From positions 42,044,943 through 42,108,942 of the forward strand of contig OX388347.1 of NCBI GenBank assembly GCA_947579665.1: DNA of 64,000 bases. Direction: 5' to 3'. The notes beneath the pieces were generated by a model. That model did no database searches, was not told the origin of the DNA, and worked only from the letters and a program-made list of their open reading frames with translations. The translations under genes were made by a program, and so were the position numbers. Shown here piece by piece: positions 14,290 through 27,997 of this stretch. Source of the stretch: Sympetrum striolatum (taxonomy: Eukaryota; Arthropoda; Insecta; Odonata; Libellulidae). Position 1 is the stretch's first letter. Every line of letters starts with the position of its first letter.

Positions 14290-14600
14290 CTACATCTACA
14301 TCTACATTAATACCCTGCAAGCCACCTTTCGGAGCGTGGCAGGGGGTGTAAACATCAGTTGAATCTAAACTACTTCCTTATTCGGTTATTGTCGCGGAAT
14401 CGTTCGCGGAAAGAATGATTTTTTTAAAGCGATTCGTCCTAGCATCTATTTCTCTTAACTTACGGTCATTATCGGATCGACCGAAGTAGCAGGGGGTTGC
14501 ATGATGCCGATTGTATCTTCTGAAAATGTAGTTTCCCTGAATTTATTAAGCAATCGCAGCCTAGCTTCCAATCTCCTTTATTTCAATAATCATTCTACCA
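14290..14600 (-). mobile_element. 3' end fragment of a CR1/L2-like retrotransposon
   Basis: Read on the minus strand, the fragment encodes pieces matching the C-terminus of the element at 29897-33019. LLNKFRETTFSEDT corresponds to LLNKFREITFSDDV, REIDARTNRFKK to REIDAKTNRFKN, and FFPR to FFPRS, in shifted frames. It then has the same 3' UTR hairpin with a GAAA loop (14313-14344) and a tail of three ATGTAG hexamers (14290-14307 on plus as CTACAT). It is a dead 5'-truncated copy of a related family; the tail hexamer differs from the ACATAG of the larger copy. Confidence 0.85.
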
Positions 14601-15061
14601 TAATCCATAAGCCAGTAAACTACTAAATTCTACTAGTGAATACCCATGAAACAGAGATATAATAATAAATGAATGAATAAATAAAAAACAGTCATTATTT
14701 AGCTCAGTCCGTAGTCATTAGTCAGTTTAGCGTCCCAGAAGTGGAATGAAAAAATTCAGTTTCGGGCTTTTGCTGCGGTATTACTGTTCCTGCTATAGTG
14801 TCCTTAACTGCATGCTTTTTGCAATGCAGACACGCATTGCCCGTTGCGTACCTACAAGATACTGTCCGAAATGTCCACAGCTGTGGACGGGTAGACCAGA
14901 AGAATACACCGTTATATTTATTGCTCCGTTGAACAATTTTCCAGTTATTATGATTATTTATATAATTATCATTATTTTTCCAGCTCAATGAAAATTAAAA
15001 AAAAAATGGTGTAGCTCTGGTTTCGCTAGATCTACCAGCTCTTTCTCTTACTCTTACTATT

Positions 15062-15247
15062 TTCACCCCCATTCTTTGTGGGTGTTTTCCCGCAAGGTAG
15101 GCTTTTGCTTTGTCAACCTTCAGTTGCAAAGATTTTTTTCCGACACTCTGTCTTTTATTTTAATTTAATTTATATTTGTACATATTCTGACGATTTACGA
15201 GGTTAGGTGGAAGAAAGGCCAACCATGGGCCTAACCTCGCCAATAAA
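15062..15247 (+). mobile_element. Retroelement 3' UTR remnant with two stem-loops and AATAAA
   Basis: A CACCC/GGGTG stem-loop at 15064-15084 is followed by a 10-bp perfect stem (CGAGGTTAGG at 15198-15207 with CCTAACCTCG at 15230-15239). AATAAA follows at 15242-15247. This layout (stem-loop, then poly(A) signal, then end) is typical of non-LTR 3' ends. No coding remnant is visible upstream. A sequence like the first stem-loop occurs at 34191-34222. Confidence 0.5.
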
Positions 15248-15637
15248 GGGTCAAACTAACTAGCTAACGAACCAGCTCCGTCCCGGTTCAAACGGGTATT
15301 TTTTCGCTTCGACAGTCAAAACACTATATCCTTCCGAATTTATGTACTTCAAATTCTTCTTATTAATAGTTTAATTAAGTTAAAGTATAAAACTCTTAAT
15401 AGAAATAATATAAGTAGCGTATCCTAATAATTATAAATCATACTATTTGATCTTATAAATGGAAATAGCAAGTATTAACTTTAGTTAGCGGTGTGCTAGT
15501 TACGCACATTCCGCAGACCTTATTTAATTCAGATAGATACATAATATTTTTTGGGAACCAAAAATCGGAATGGAATAGTTCAAGTACTTGGTTTTCGGTT
15601 TGGGTTTGGTTTGCACTTGCTAAAGAGAAACTGTTTT

Positions 15638-15770
15638 ACTTTCTCCATATACGAAGTATAGAGAAAGTATTGTTTTCATGAAAAAATTCGACTTCGAAAT
15701 TTAACGGAAATACATGTTTTGGGGTCCCTAGAACACGTTTTGACCATTTTCGGAATGATGTCTGTGTGTA

Positions 15771-15803
<33 letters not shown>

Positions 15804-16645
15804 GTGTGATAGCGGGCGCTCTAACGTGAAAACTATAACTCGTATCAATACCAAACTTCATATATTGTACTGTGGTGTGTGCTGTCAGAGTTGATTAGTT
15901 TTTGGAGTAAATCGGTCAACCGGAAGTCGAGCTTTATTCATTAAAGCTCATTTCCGGTTTTCAAAATATCTCCATAAATATGATATATACCTATATTGTA
16001 TTTCTAATAAATGTTTTAGATAATGTTATTTTCTATAACTTTTGTATTTAACATATTTTTGTATCACCGTTTGATTAGGAGTTATTCGTGAAATACTGAT
16101 AAACCGGAAGAAGATGATTATGTACTTTGTGGGTGCTCTAACATAAAATTATTTGTCAAATCAACACCAAATTTCATGTATAGTACTTTTATTACAGTCG
16201 TTAGAGTTGATTAGTTTTTGGAGTAAATCGGTCAACCGGAAGTCGAGCTTCATTCTTCAAAGCTCATTTCCGGTTTTCGAAATATCTCCATAAATATGAT
16301 ATTTAGGTTTATACTATTATTTATAAATGTTTTATAAAATATAATTTACTATAACTTTTGTATGATACATATTTTCTTATCACTGATTGTTTAGGAGTTA
16401 TTCATGAACTACTGATAAACCGGAAGTTGCTCATTATGCACTTTGTGGGCGCTCTGGGCTCTATGGGCGAAAGGCCAATTTCATCGTTTTTCATCGATCA
16501 TGTCCAGAAAAACATTATTTATAATATTTTTGACGTCAAAGATGATAATTTATAAATTAATCACTCTTCTTCCAAGTTTAGATGGAATATTGAGTTCGAA
16601 ATTACTGTCGTAGAAAAATATTTACATCTTATGTATGGAGAAAGT
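15638..16645. mobile_element. Non-autonomous element with short terminal inverted repeats
   Basis: ACTTTCTCCATA at 15638-15649 is mirrored by TATGGAGAAAGT at 16634-16645. The left end is itself palindromic (ACTTTCTC...GAGAAAGT, 15638-15668). Inside lie a TG microsatellite (15763-15808) and a tandem repeat of about 315 bp. The unit begins near GGGCGCTCTAACGTG at about 15810, repeats at about 16130, and a third start lies at about 16445. Shared words include GAGTTGATTAGTTTTTGGAG, GGTCAACCGGAAGTCGAGCT and TATCTCCATAAATATGATAT. It has no coding capacity. Class II or Helitron-like origin cannot be decided. Confidence 0.65.
15763..15808. repeat. TG/TA microsatellite
   Basis: A nearly pure TG run with two TA interruptions, inside the inverted-repeat element. 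Confidence 0.9.
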
Positions 16646-19600
16646 CATGTGCTGGCCACATCAGATTTTTTCTATTGGTTTTAGGTTCGGTTTTTGGTCA
16701 TTGCCTAAATGTTGCCTTAGCGATACGCACAAGGTTTCAAAAAGACTTTGGCTGGCCACCTATTCTCTAGTAAACCTCTAATTTAAAATTCATAATTTTA
16801 TACGTATGCAAATTTTTTGAGCTATTTCTAGTAATAACATAATTTTACCGAAAATAATAAATGTATTTCTATCCCATAAGTACAGTAAATAAGCGATTAA
16901 AACCGGTTGTCGCGTTAATTCTGCAGTAGTCTAAACTAAAACGTTGTTCTCCCACTTCCTGGGCGGTTGCTCTTCGTAATACTGCTATCAAAGCAGAACA
17001 ATCGCTCATCCGATTTAGAGGTTTAAAAACTCTTCGTAAGCCGTTGGCGTTTGTTGATGCGTATCGAGTTTCAAACGATTTTGGGAACAATGGAAGGGCC
17101 CGTTGTTTTCGGAATCAACGCTGAACGCAACTCCGACAAAGATAGCTTTCGGAGAGTTCTTAAACTTCTAATTCATTAACAGCCGTGTTCCGATTCCTTT
17201 TTTACATTACTTTTCTAATGATCACTCAGCATGCTCCGATGAATCAGCTAATTGGCTCTTAATTGGCTAAAGCAACCTCCCGTCAAGTAGGATTCAAGGT
17301 TTAAATGCCTAAATCATAGGCTAAATCTAAATTAAGGCTAAATCATTTTACCACCTTAAAATCTTCATTCATTTAAAAAAACTGAAGTTTTCCCTATTTA
17401 ATATACGTCTCAACAAAAACGTTTCTCACTTCAACCATCAAACTTGAGCTCATGAAATTAAAATGTTTCTCTGAAGAAAAGAAAGAAAAAATTTTATGTA
17501 CTGGGGCACATGTAAGAAAATGAATAGTTCTGATCCTCGGGTTACATAATATTACCATCCAAGGTTCATAAATTTTATGAGTTGCAGATAACCTGTTAGA
17601 TAACATTAGATGGACGGCGTCTTAATTTTATTACTTTCTGAATTATTTTTATCGCGGCCAAATAAGACTAACTGAAGTTTATTTTGAGTTTAATCAGCTC
17701 AGTTGCTACCTGAAGTCACACGCCGATGCATAAATATAGGGCTGCTATAACGTGCTAATTTCTAAGAGTCGTGCATATTTAAAGAAGGAAATCTTTGAAA
17801 ATGAAATAGTGCTTATTTCTAAGAAATGTGTATATTTTACATAGTGCTTGCTGATTTTGTCTTATTTTATCCACATTGAAGAAAACCGAATGGACTCTCA
17901 CATTTTATGCAATAAGAAGCGCTCCCAAGATTGTCACGTCAGATAGTCGTGAAAATTTATAGCATGTAGTGTAAAGGATAATTTCTTCTTTATAAATTTC
18001 AACATAATACTGCAGTATGGTACATGGACTGCTTTCGAAAGACAAAGAATTGCTGTAGAAAATAATTGGAATTGAAATATTTATTGGACTTAGAATGCAA
18101 AATATTGTGAATAAAACTGCTTAACCAATCCTGTCTTATTTACTGGTAAAAAATCTTATTTTTGGGTCAAAGTGTGCTTATTTATGACTCCCAGTCGATT
18201 GTAGCCCTGCATAAAGATGAGGATATACAAATACAGTCTATGAATACGTGATAAATAAAACACGGAAGGTAAAGTACTTATTATGGTGTTACTCTGTGTG
18301 AATTCTGTAATGTATTTGTGAGACAGATGAAAAAAACTTTCTTACTCCAGACTTTGGGATTTACAATTAAAGCGATGATTATGATAAAAAATTAATTGCG
18401 AATTTCGAATAATGGGCTGTGGAAAGTTCGGCAGAAAGCATTTTAGGTCTTCAAATAGGCATTTCTGATAATTTTTAAAAAGGAAAGTTGCAGTGAAAGT
18501 AAAATTCGAGTATAAAAATCAAATAAAATTACAGAAAAGAATTCCTACTTGAGGTAACTTACAATAAAATTAATAATATGAAAAAAATTGATTAATCTGT
18601 AAAACATTGCATGACTAAAAAGTAAGAGGGAGGCCCAATAAATGAGTGTGGCAAATTAAAACAAAGTGGTTTTAAAAATTATCGTAAAGATCTGGAACCA
18701 GATAACACTGATATGTTTTTTTTCAATACGAAAGTTTTGCAATAATATTTTTCATGGTCTCAAAATAAAAATTTCCTGCAAATTTGAAGAATAATTTCCT
18801 CTTTAAGTTAAAATATACCATTAATCAAAAACTTTTATTACTTGACTTAGTAATGTCGAAAATATTTTGTCTACATAAAAGGTAAATTTCGATAAAAAAT
18901 AACTTTTCCATTTTATTTACCAAGTAAAAAAATTTCTAATGCAGATTTAAATGTTATTTATTCAAATTTCTCATTCCCGTTGCTCATGAATACTGCGAAT
19001 AGCATGACAGGACTCTAACGCTACTAACACCTTGCTGATATTATTCCTAAATTGTAAGTTATTCGTACAATTGATGTTAACTAATTTCAGTATAAGAAAG
19101 TTTTCTCCATTTAGAATTTATCTGAGACATTTTGCTTCGAAGCGTGTAGGATATATTCATGGCAAAAGCTAATCATATACTCAGAAAACACAGCTAAGTT
19201 TGAATCCTGATGGAAACATTTGAGACTCTCCGTGAATAATAATCTATGGTAGAATACATGGACAACGTTTTTGTTGCATATAAAATCTTTTTTACTGGTC
19301 AAGGGCGAATGGTTTTATGAAAAGTCTAGGTTGAATATTGACACTTCAAGCATTATTACTAGTCTAGGTGAAACTTTTACGACCAGATTTAGTGACAAAA
19401 ACACTTTTAGGGTGTACAGCAAATGTCACACATACCGAAAAATATAGTGGAGTGAATAGACTCATCTGATGAATCCAGATGAATATTGGTGAAGAAATAT
19501 TATGACGCAAAAAATGAAGTGAGAACTTTTCTTCATTAAGTAAGCGTCAAAGCCGAGGTATGAAATAGTAAAAATTCCCCCTCCGTCTCTAAAAGGCCTG

Positions 19601-22600
19601 AGTGCAGACTTCGTCACAAAGTCCAACATCTTGACCTTTTACAGCTGACCCACATACGGAGATGGGAAGTTTTAGAAAGGTGCAATCTCGAGATCGTGGA
19701 TCATCCTCTCCACTGAGGAGAATGTCGAGATAAAGTATCGGCCAGAGATAGAGAGCAAATGGCGGCAGAATTTCAAACTCCTTTGAGAGCGCATGGATCA
19801 ACCGTTTATAGTTTTGAGTGGTGGGAGTCAAATGATTACATACACTAAGAGAACGGATAAATAGAACTGCAATGTCTATCTATTTTGGTAGAAATGTAAG
19901 TGATTGGAGTGCCTTACTAATAAAAAATAAGTATATGAAGTAATTGTTTTAATAAAAAAATAGGAAATAATTATTGTCATATCAAAATCATTTGACGAAA
20001 TTTATAAATGAATGCACAGTTTTATATGAAATAATTTTGAGAAATACTCAGGAGTTAGAAATTGAATTCCTCCATTTTAACGAAGTTAAAGTAATTATAT
20101 GAATTAAAAATCTTCGGAATTATTTTAGAGGGCATATTTAAGATAAAATACAAACATATATAATATTCCTTCTTACATTCTGAAAATACCATAAATCATA
20201 TGGATAAACGCAATATAAAAGACGACATCACAGAAATTATCTGAATTAGATTGAATTAATAATGTTCTAGACGATCTTAAATGCAATTTATAACAGATTT
20301 AACTATGGCAAGGGATTAAAATTTAGTCGTTCTACTCTTGAAACTTCTAATTAGTAACTAAAATCTTCCTATACATTTTTTTTACGGATAACAACATAAT
20401 TTAAAATAAACTTTAAATAGGAATCAATAAAACTATAATAAATAAATATAGTATATGTACGTTAAAATCGGAGAAAAAACATTTCATTTGTTTAAAAAGA
20501 TAAGATTAAAATAAAAATATTGAGTGGATACCAATATTGCTGTAATCCATAATCCCTTAACATTTTTTCCTACTTTTATTGAATCAAGGACTTATTTTAG
20601 TTGCTATATTTTCTAAACTAAATGTGGTATATATACTACTTGTGCTCATGATCGCCGACATATCTAGAATATTTAATTTTGGTATTTCCATGCTGATGTT
20701 TGTCAAAGACTTTGGTAAGAATCATCTTCTCTTTTAAAGATAAGGCCAACACTTTAAGTGTAAGCGTCCTTTCAAATGAGAGAATCTTTTTTCCAAGCAA
20801 ACTACAAATGCAATATGATCCACAGTGGATGTCGATATAGTATAATATTCCCATTTTGGTTGTTTCAGTTTAAATTCTAAATAGTCGATTTATATTCTAA
20901 ATTCTGAATTCTAAATGCACTTTTTAAATAAGTTATTTAATGTTATAATAATAAGTTGTTTCATTTTAATGTAACTTGTAGTCATTTGAAAAGACAGTGA
21001 TTACGTGCTATTGCATAAGAGTTTAAACATAGAGGTTAAGTAAGTAAGTTAGAGGTAAGTAATCCTGAAAGACTTAATGCTTAGCGCACACTTGATCACT
21101 ATTTTGATTTATCTAATAATTATTCTCGTCTGTCAATAATTATGTTGAGTAATCAATTTTATTTAGTGTAAGAAAACAGAAATAAAAGAAATGCAATAAG
21201 ACAGTAAAATTAAGCCCATTGATCATAATTCCGAAACAATTTTATTTTTCCCTAAATATTTTTTTAGGAAACCACGGAAAAAGAATTTCTCTAAATTTAT
21301 GCATATATTTCGTTTGGTTAAAATACTTTTTCAGATTAATGTATTTACTCAAAAGTCATAAAATGGAAATAGCTACGTAATATAATATTTTTTGAGTATC
21401 TTTAGATGGCGAGCTTTTACAAGTGTAGGAGAGAGACTTCCTTATCTTCTGAAATAAACCGAGTAGAGAGGAATATCTTATTTAATTGATAAAAGAGGTT
21501 AAAAAGAACCAGCTTTTGCAAATACCACAAGATGAATTTTTATTATGGTCGATACCACCAAGTCAAGGCCGAAGTTGTTGATTCTATTCTTATTTAATTC
21601 CCGGGATATGTAAGTAAGGGATCGATTTTCCTAGGTAAAACTTCACCCAAAACTTTTGTGAAGTGTCAGAAAATTTTGATCGTATTGCTTAAATTATCCT
21701 ACATCCTCTTCGAGCAAGTTTGAAATGGTGTAGTATTAATTCCCGCATTAATGCGGGCAGAAATTTTGAAATTTATGGAGAGAGGTGAGGATTTTGCAAG
21801 AAGAAATGGGAAAGAGTTTTGCGGAAATTAGAAGCTCCGATGAACGGAAGGCCTGCAAGTTTATGTGCCCAATAAACTCCTTCAGCAATATAAGTTGCGA
21901 GAGCGATGTAAGAAGCATCTTACTTCCTCGTATATTCATCGGTAGTTACACATCGATTAATTTTCCATTTTTCCTTTCTGTTTTTAGATTTCATACTCAA
22001 TCAATTATTCACGTTTTAAATAAATGTGATTTTCGTCGCAAAATATATAACTGTATACCCTAGCTGTATTTTTTGGAGGGCTTGTTGAAAGAATCATTAT
22101 GAGACACTGGAGATGATAGCAATCAAATAAGGATACACTCACAACAAAATTGAAAAAAGTTTGACAAGTCCGTCCCCATTAACTACGAATGCGGTTGTTG
22201 AATTTTCTCATTAAGCCATATCGAGAATTTAGGCCCGTGTTGACGTAATGATTGTTTATAGCAACGTAACTATTTACAGATGCTTACGCGTATTTGGTGT
22301 TTAGCGTGTCATCTAAATTACCTTTTGTGAAATCTAAAGATTATTTGTATACTCCCTGCTAAGTTGAAGACCTTTTTTAATTTGTTATATTCTAACTTAA
22401 ATTATAAAGCATATCTATTTACAACATCGTATTACCGCGGTCAACGAAAATGATTGACCTGATTAAGGAAGTGAACGTCTTTCTTATTATGGTATTTGTT
22501 CTCTTTGAGGTGTTAGGTGAGGTTGACTGAAAAGGTAAGGCGTAAATATGTTTAATTATTTGTATAAAGTAAATAATTAAAAATATCACAGTGAAATAAT

Positions 22601-25600
22601 AAGTATGACTAATTGTTACTATCAATTTCATAGCATGCAATTATGTACAAGTTAAAACTGATTTTCCAAACTTAGGTCCGGTATTATAAAATATACGTAG
22701 AGTCGACCTTGACTGAAATCTTCACGTAAACTCTAAGGAAACGTATTTTTGTCGATATTTAAGCTTTCAGTGGTCTCCCATTATATTCTTTAGAAATAAT
22801 CGGATTGCAAACATTACGAATCATTAGCATCATGACCAGAATAGTTTAGTAATATTTTACTTTAAAGCTCGCTTAACCCAATGCATTTGTCCTGTAATGA
22901 ATTTAGACTAAAAAGCATAGCAATACTACCTGTTTCTCGTAAATTCTGTCCTTCCATTGTCATGACCTTTTCGGTTTCCTTCTTTATGTCGTTGTATTTC
23001 CCCCTTAGTTTCTCCCAAGATCTACAGCTAAATTCCTAGGCACAGTTTCACATGACAACCTATTTTATACAGGCAACGATTTATCACTTACTGTTTCATG
23101 TATGAAATACAACCTAGAGAAAAAAAAAAAAACAAAATATACCTTCCGCTACCACGTTGCACTATTACTTTGGCTATTTTCTATAGTTTATATAGGCACA
23201 AAATAAAGCAATAGCTTCTGCTCATTTACAGTGAAATTGCGATTCTCTTTCTTTATATATTCTCTGAATTAAAAATTAAATCACTGAAAGATATCATCAA
23301 TGACCAGTTGTGTGTGGCTTCTATCGGCGTAGAACGAAGAAAGAGTACCATTGGGAGGGGAAGCTATATGTGAGTTAAGCTTCACTTTTATACGTCCATA
23401 TATTGCGATAAATAGTCACCGAAAAGCTCATCCGTACAACCATACCCGTAGCTGCCCGCATTTTTTCAAGGCCTCGTATATGAAAATGGCGACCAGAATT
23501 TTACATTTCGAGTTATAATAACCAAATCACAGAATTTAATTTATAAAATAATACTCTTATTTAGTCTCAAATGGGGCACAAAAAATACCTAATTTTTGGG
23601 TTTCAGGTATTAAGATCGGAATTCAAAGCTTTCGCTTTGCATGAATTACACAAGATTTGCCGGGTATCACAGGGATGATATTATTTCTTAACGTAAATGT
23701 CTGAATGAATATTGAATAATTTCCTTTCTGTAGATGGAACCAATAGCGAAATACAAAGGCTAAAAATAAATTGCTACTAGATTTCGGAATGTGAAGAAAG
23801 TTTGACGTAGTCATACATTGCGGCTCTCTTCTTTTAAGATGATCTTTCGGAAGCAGTTTATCCTATATACTGATTTCTTCAAATCAAGTGAGGTTTCCTT
23901 ATTAGCGTAGTTTAATGGGATAGGTTAAACACAGGGGGTTCTAAGTCATTATTTAGACCCAAAATTTGTAAACCATGGTGAGAATAAAATCCTTGTAGAA
24001 TATGTATAATAAACTATTATTAATAAATATTATTAACAAATGAATGTGTAAAAAAAACACTGTCTCAAATGATGTCACTATAAAGTCTTATACCTACAGG
24101 CTGGAAGGGTCCTCTACCCGTCCACCATTAGTGGCTAAAATCATTGGAAAGGATAATTTCATTTATATTTAGTCTTATCCCCGTTGAATTTCAACGGGCA
24201 CTTTTGCTAGTACTTCGTTAATTCATAATATGAAATTTAAATTTGAAATATTTTATAAATCATTTGCTTTATATTTATAGTCACATCACCATTTTTCACC
24301 ACTATTTCTCTTCGAATCAGTATTATATTCGCGACACAAACTTGTTTATTATATATTATTCTCTATTATATCTCTCATAACAGGAATGTATTAGCCACTC
24401 TATATACGAGAATTGATTAATTTCATTGAAATTGAACATTATCAGATTAATTAATTGTGAGCTACCTCCAAACATCTCTAAATTACAATATGTGACATAA
24501 GTGATTACCTTGAAAGCATTGCTACAAAAAATTAAACTAGTAGGAAGGTTGTATGTCTCTTACATACATCTCATTATTGATTTTTATAGTGATGATATCG
24601 ACTCGTTTTTAGCAATGGCTGATGAAATAAATCGTATAGACGAAAATTTTGTATAAAGTAGTAGTTTTCTTACTTTCATCGCATTTTCTCTTAATATTTC
24701 AAAGTAACAGTTATGACTATAAAATCTTTGATACTGATTCCTTCATTTTATTTCTTACGGTAAATTAGCTTTACGTATTTTTCCTAATGGCATCTTTTTA
24801 TCTCAAACTACTTCATGAGCTACTTTGCCGTAGCTCATGCTCTGATGATACCGTAACATGAATATTGATTTCATTTTCGTATGCCAAACTTCTCTCTTTA
24901 CCCAGATGAAGTAATCAGTCTTCATGATTTCGGCCAATGATATTACAAAGTGGATTGGCATCAACGATAATTTACCAATTTCTCAGGAAGTGTTTTCAAA
25001 ATTTCCTTTACAATCATACCTGATTCAATAAATGATAAAATGTTACAGAGCTAAAACATTGACGTAATCCCTATACAATCTCCGTTCGTGTATTCTTATA
25101 TCTCTCATTACCTTTCATGAAAACATTTAACAACTTTCATCATTATACTAACTACTAATTTAAGACTTTTATCCTAATAGCTCAGGATCACTATTTCTCT
25201 TCTACTCAAGGTATTTAAAAGTGGAACCATCATGGAAGTTAATAGTGTATGGACAGAACTAATACTTGGCGATACTGGATTCTGCTGTTTCAATGTAACG
25301 CTTTCAATCATTTTGCAATTTTAACTGGGGACCCTATTTCTTCTCAATTTTGTGAGTTTTTTATTCAAGCTCAATTGATACAGAAAAATATGAGACGAAT
25401 CCTATCTGATGGTAAAATTAACCCTCTCTTTCCGAATTACCATAGGGAGTTTCAATGGTAATCACCGAATGGAGTAATTATCTTGTTTATAAATATTGCA
25501 GTTAAACTCCGTAATTCCTTAAAATAATAACAGGAATGTTATGGTACATTCAAAATCTTAAGTATATATTTCCAATTTTCAAATTTTTATATGGTCTTTA

Positions 25601-27920
25601 ATTTAAATCGTAACTCTACGCCATTTTCACAAAACGACCTTAATTTTGTATTCAGTTAGCATATCGTTGTCCACTTCAGACGTACTCATACATTAGCTCT
25701 TCTCTGACTGTAATTCGTTCCTTACTTTTTAACAAAGCCTACACATAATTGTTTTAACGAGGCGTCACAATTGGAATAGTACATAAGGCCTCTCGTATCT
25801 TTCTCTTTATGGCTATTTACCTCTACCTATCTTCCTCATATATTTTCAGTTTATTCTGCTTTAAACTCGCTTACACTAGTTTTAACAATGAGAATGCACT
25901 TTAAATTGGAGAGTGTTTTTATTCACCTTAATCATGAGAAGAAAGGAAATATTCCAAGGCATTTAATTCGTGTATTTTTTTCATATTAGACAAATTAACC
26001 GAACTCCTAATTTCTACAGAATACAATTTTTAAGGAATTAGTTTCATCTATGTTTTATGTAATACGCAGACTCTTTAGTAAATAAATTGTCAACTGAATT
26101 ATAAACTTCTTCGCTCATTTCAAATCAAATATCTCTTTATAAATTTAAAAATAACATTCCTATTTAGATTTATAGCTGTATATACTAAATTCCTACGGAT
26201 ACATGTTACACATCAACGATGCTATGTTGTTTGATGATGTGTAACCATACTTTTTGCCTTAAAATTTTACATTTTCGATAGTATAAATGGTTTTTTATCA
26301 GTCTAAAATGGTTATTTGAAAGTCTCAATTACTATCGAGGAGAAAACCATATTACTTGATATTAATCGCATCAAACTTTTGTCTGAAATGTTTATTTTGT
26401 ACTAACATCTTACTATTAACTTAATAATAATAATTACTGTCTACACATTTTTAGAAACACCTAAAAGTTTTATCTCGTAAATCATATGTAGGCCTTAAAT
26501 ATGTTTATAAAATTATAACTAAACATTTTTTATTGAATGCCTTAAGAATCCTTAGAATTACAATAATATGGTGGATCAATTTTATGAAGTGAACTTAAAT
26601 AGTTTTCTTTTTGTCTGAGTTTCATCGCTAAATTTTTTACATTACAAAGAATAATAAAATCCACGGAAGGAGGCGTTGTTTTGTAGAAATCCATCACAAG
26701 AAAAAAATGGAGCGAGTACTTTTTCCACGGTTTTTTTTAAACGACCGCTTTCAAAAAATTATTGTTATCTTCAGGTGATGATGATGATTCGTTGGAACTG
26801 GTCGTTTAAAATAAACTGTACAAAAAGTGATCGCTTCATTTATTTTATTACAAGAATACGTTATGAAACACCATATATATTTCTCCATAATGAGTAATTT
26901 TGTGTAAGCAGTGCTATACATTTCAGATCAAGATCGTGACATTTATAACTTATTCTCTCTAAGTAGAAAAGAGATTATGGAAGAAGCAGATCGACTATGG
27001 ATGTACCATGCTTTCACATCCTTTCAAACGCGGATGAAAGGGTAAAGTTTCAGCCCGCGAAGCGTATTAATCTCAGTTTTGTTTCCCAAAGGCTTACGGT
27101 AAAAGAGGCACTCGCTCGTTATTTTTTCAATTTGCTAATTTCCCGGCTTTTATCCCCGTAAGAGAGCTTCATTTTGGCGAGAGGATTCCACGACCGTGAC
27201 AATGCCTTTCTTTTTTCCCCATTTTCGGGTGAGTTGTTTTCTAGCAGCTAGTTATTCTGTTTCCCCCGTCTCGGCCGCTTTTCTCTTTTCAACAAACTGA
27301 CGCGGTAGACTCCTGGGAAACATTTCTGCTCTCTCGGTCTGCAGGCATCAGGTGGCCGTGTTTGAAAACATTCCGCTGCTCACAAGCGATAAATAAGGAC
27401 GAAACATCGGGATGTAGTACCACTTCTCTCTTTTTTCTTTCCCTCGTTCCAAAAACAAGAACAGAAAAGATGGCTGCTGCTCAACCGTATGGGATCGGCT
27501 TCGGGGAGGTTGACAAATCATTCGATGAACTACTTTCACGTTGATCACTTAGCATTTAGAGAAAGGCAAATAACGGAAGTTCGTTCTATTACAGCGGAAC
27601 TCGGATTATTCTGACTTCTATAATTCGACACCGTGTTTAAATCAAAAGTTTTCAGTAAAATTTTGTACACAAACAATTTAAGAAACTCGTGCTTATTTGG
27701 AATTTTGTTTTGGTAAATTTTAACTCTTTATTTTTCAACAGAAACTTCCCAAATACCGACCAGACAACACTAAAAAGTCCCTTACTCAACTGTCTCCTGC
27801 ATTCTACTATCCTAGCCGTTGGTAAGTTACATATCTTCTTCTCTAAGTAAACTTTGTCTATTTGTTCATCCATCACCTTTCACAATACATTAATCAAAGT
27901 TCGCGAACTGTCAATTGGTA
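16646..27920. other. Long unassigned AT-rich stretch
   Basis: No gene or element recognised over about 11 kb. Three small perfect stems are present: a 16-bp palindrome CCCGCATTAATGCGGG (21742-21757); CATGAGCTAC/GTAGCTCATG with a 6-base loop (24814-24839); and GTTACACATCA/TGATGTGTAAC (26205-26245). A GC-richer block at 27000-27550 contains a 24-codon frame with a good initiation context but nothing else to support it. Confidence 0.5.
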
Positions 27921-27997
27921 CACTCCTGGCCAAAATTAACGCAGCACCACCCTAGCGATCCTTATGGCCGGTGCTGCGTTAATTTTGGCCAGGACTT
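27921..27997. mobile_element. 77-bp hairpin MITE, TA-flanked
   Basis: The ends CACTCCTGGCCAAAATTAAC and the inverted GTTAATTTTGGCCAGGACT form a long hairpin covering almost the whole element, with about 20 unpaired bases in the centre. TA lies on both sides (27919-27920 and 27998-27999), matching the TA target duplication of Tc1/mariner-type elements. A second copy of identical length is at 57184-57260. Confidence 0.85.

Noticed and set aside
19589..19831. 80-codon minus frame with exon-like composition
   Set aside because: No family, duplicate or splice context; chance frame not excluded.
21742..26245. Small perfect palindromes and hairpins (21742, 24814, 26205)
   Set aside because: Stems of 8-11 bp are expected by chance in 64 kb of AT-rich DNA; no repeat partners.
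27470..27544. 24-codon frame MAAAQPYGIGFGEVDKSFDE with good initiation context in a GC-rich block
   Set aside because: Too short and unsupported; could be a first exon, but there is no donor at its end, only a stop.
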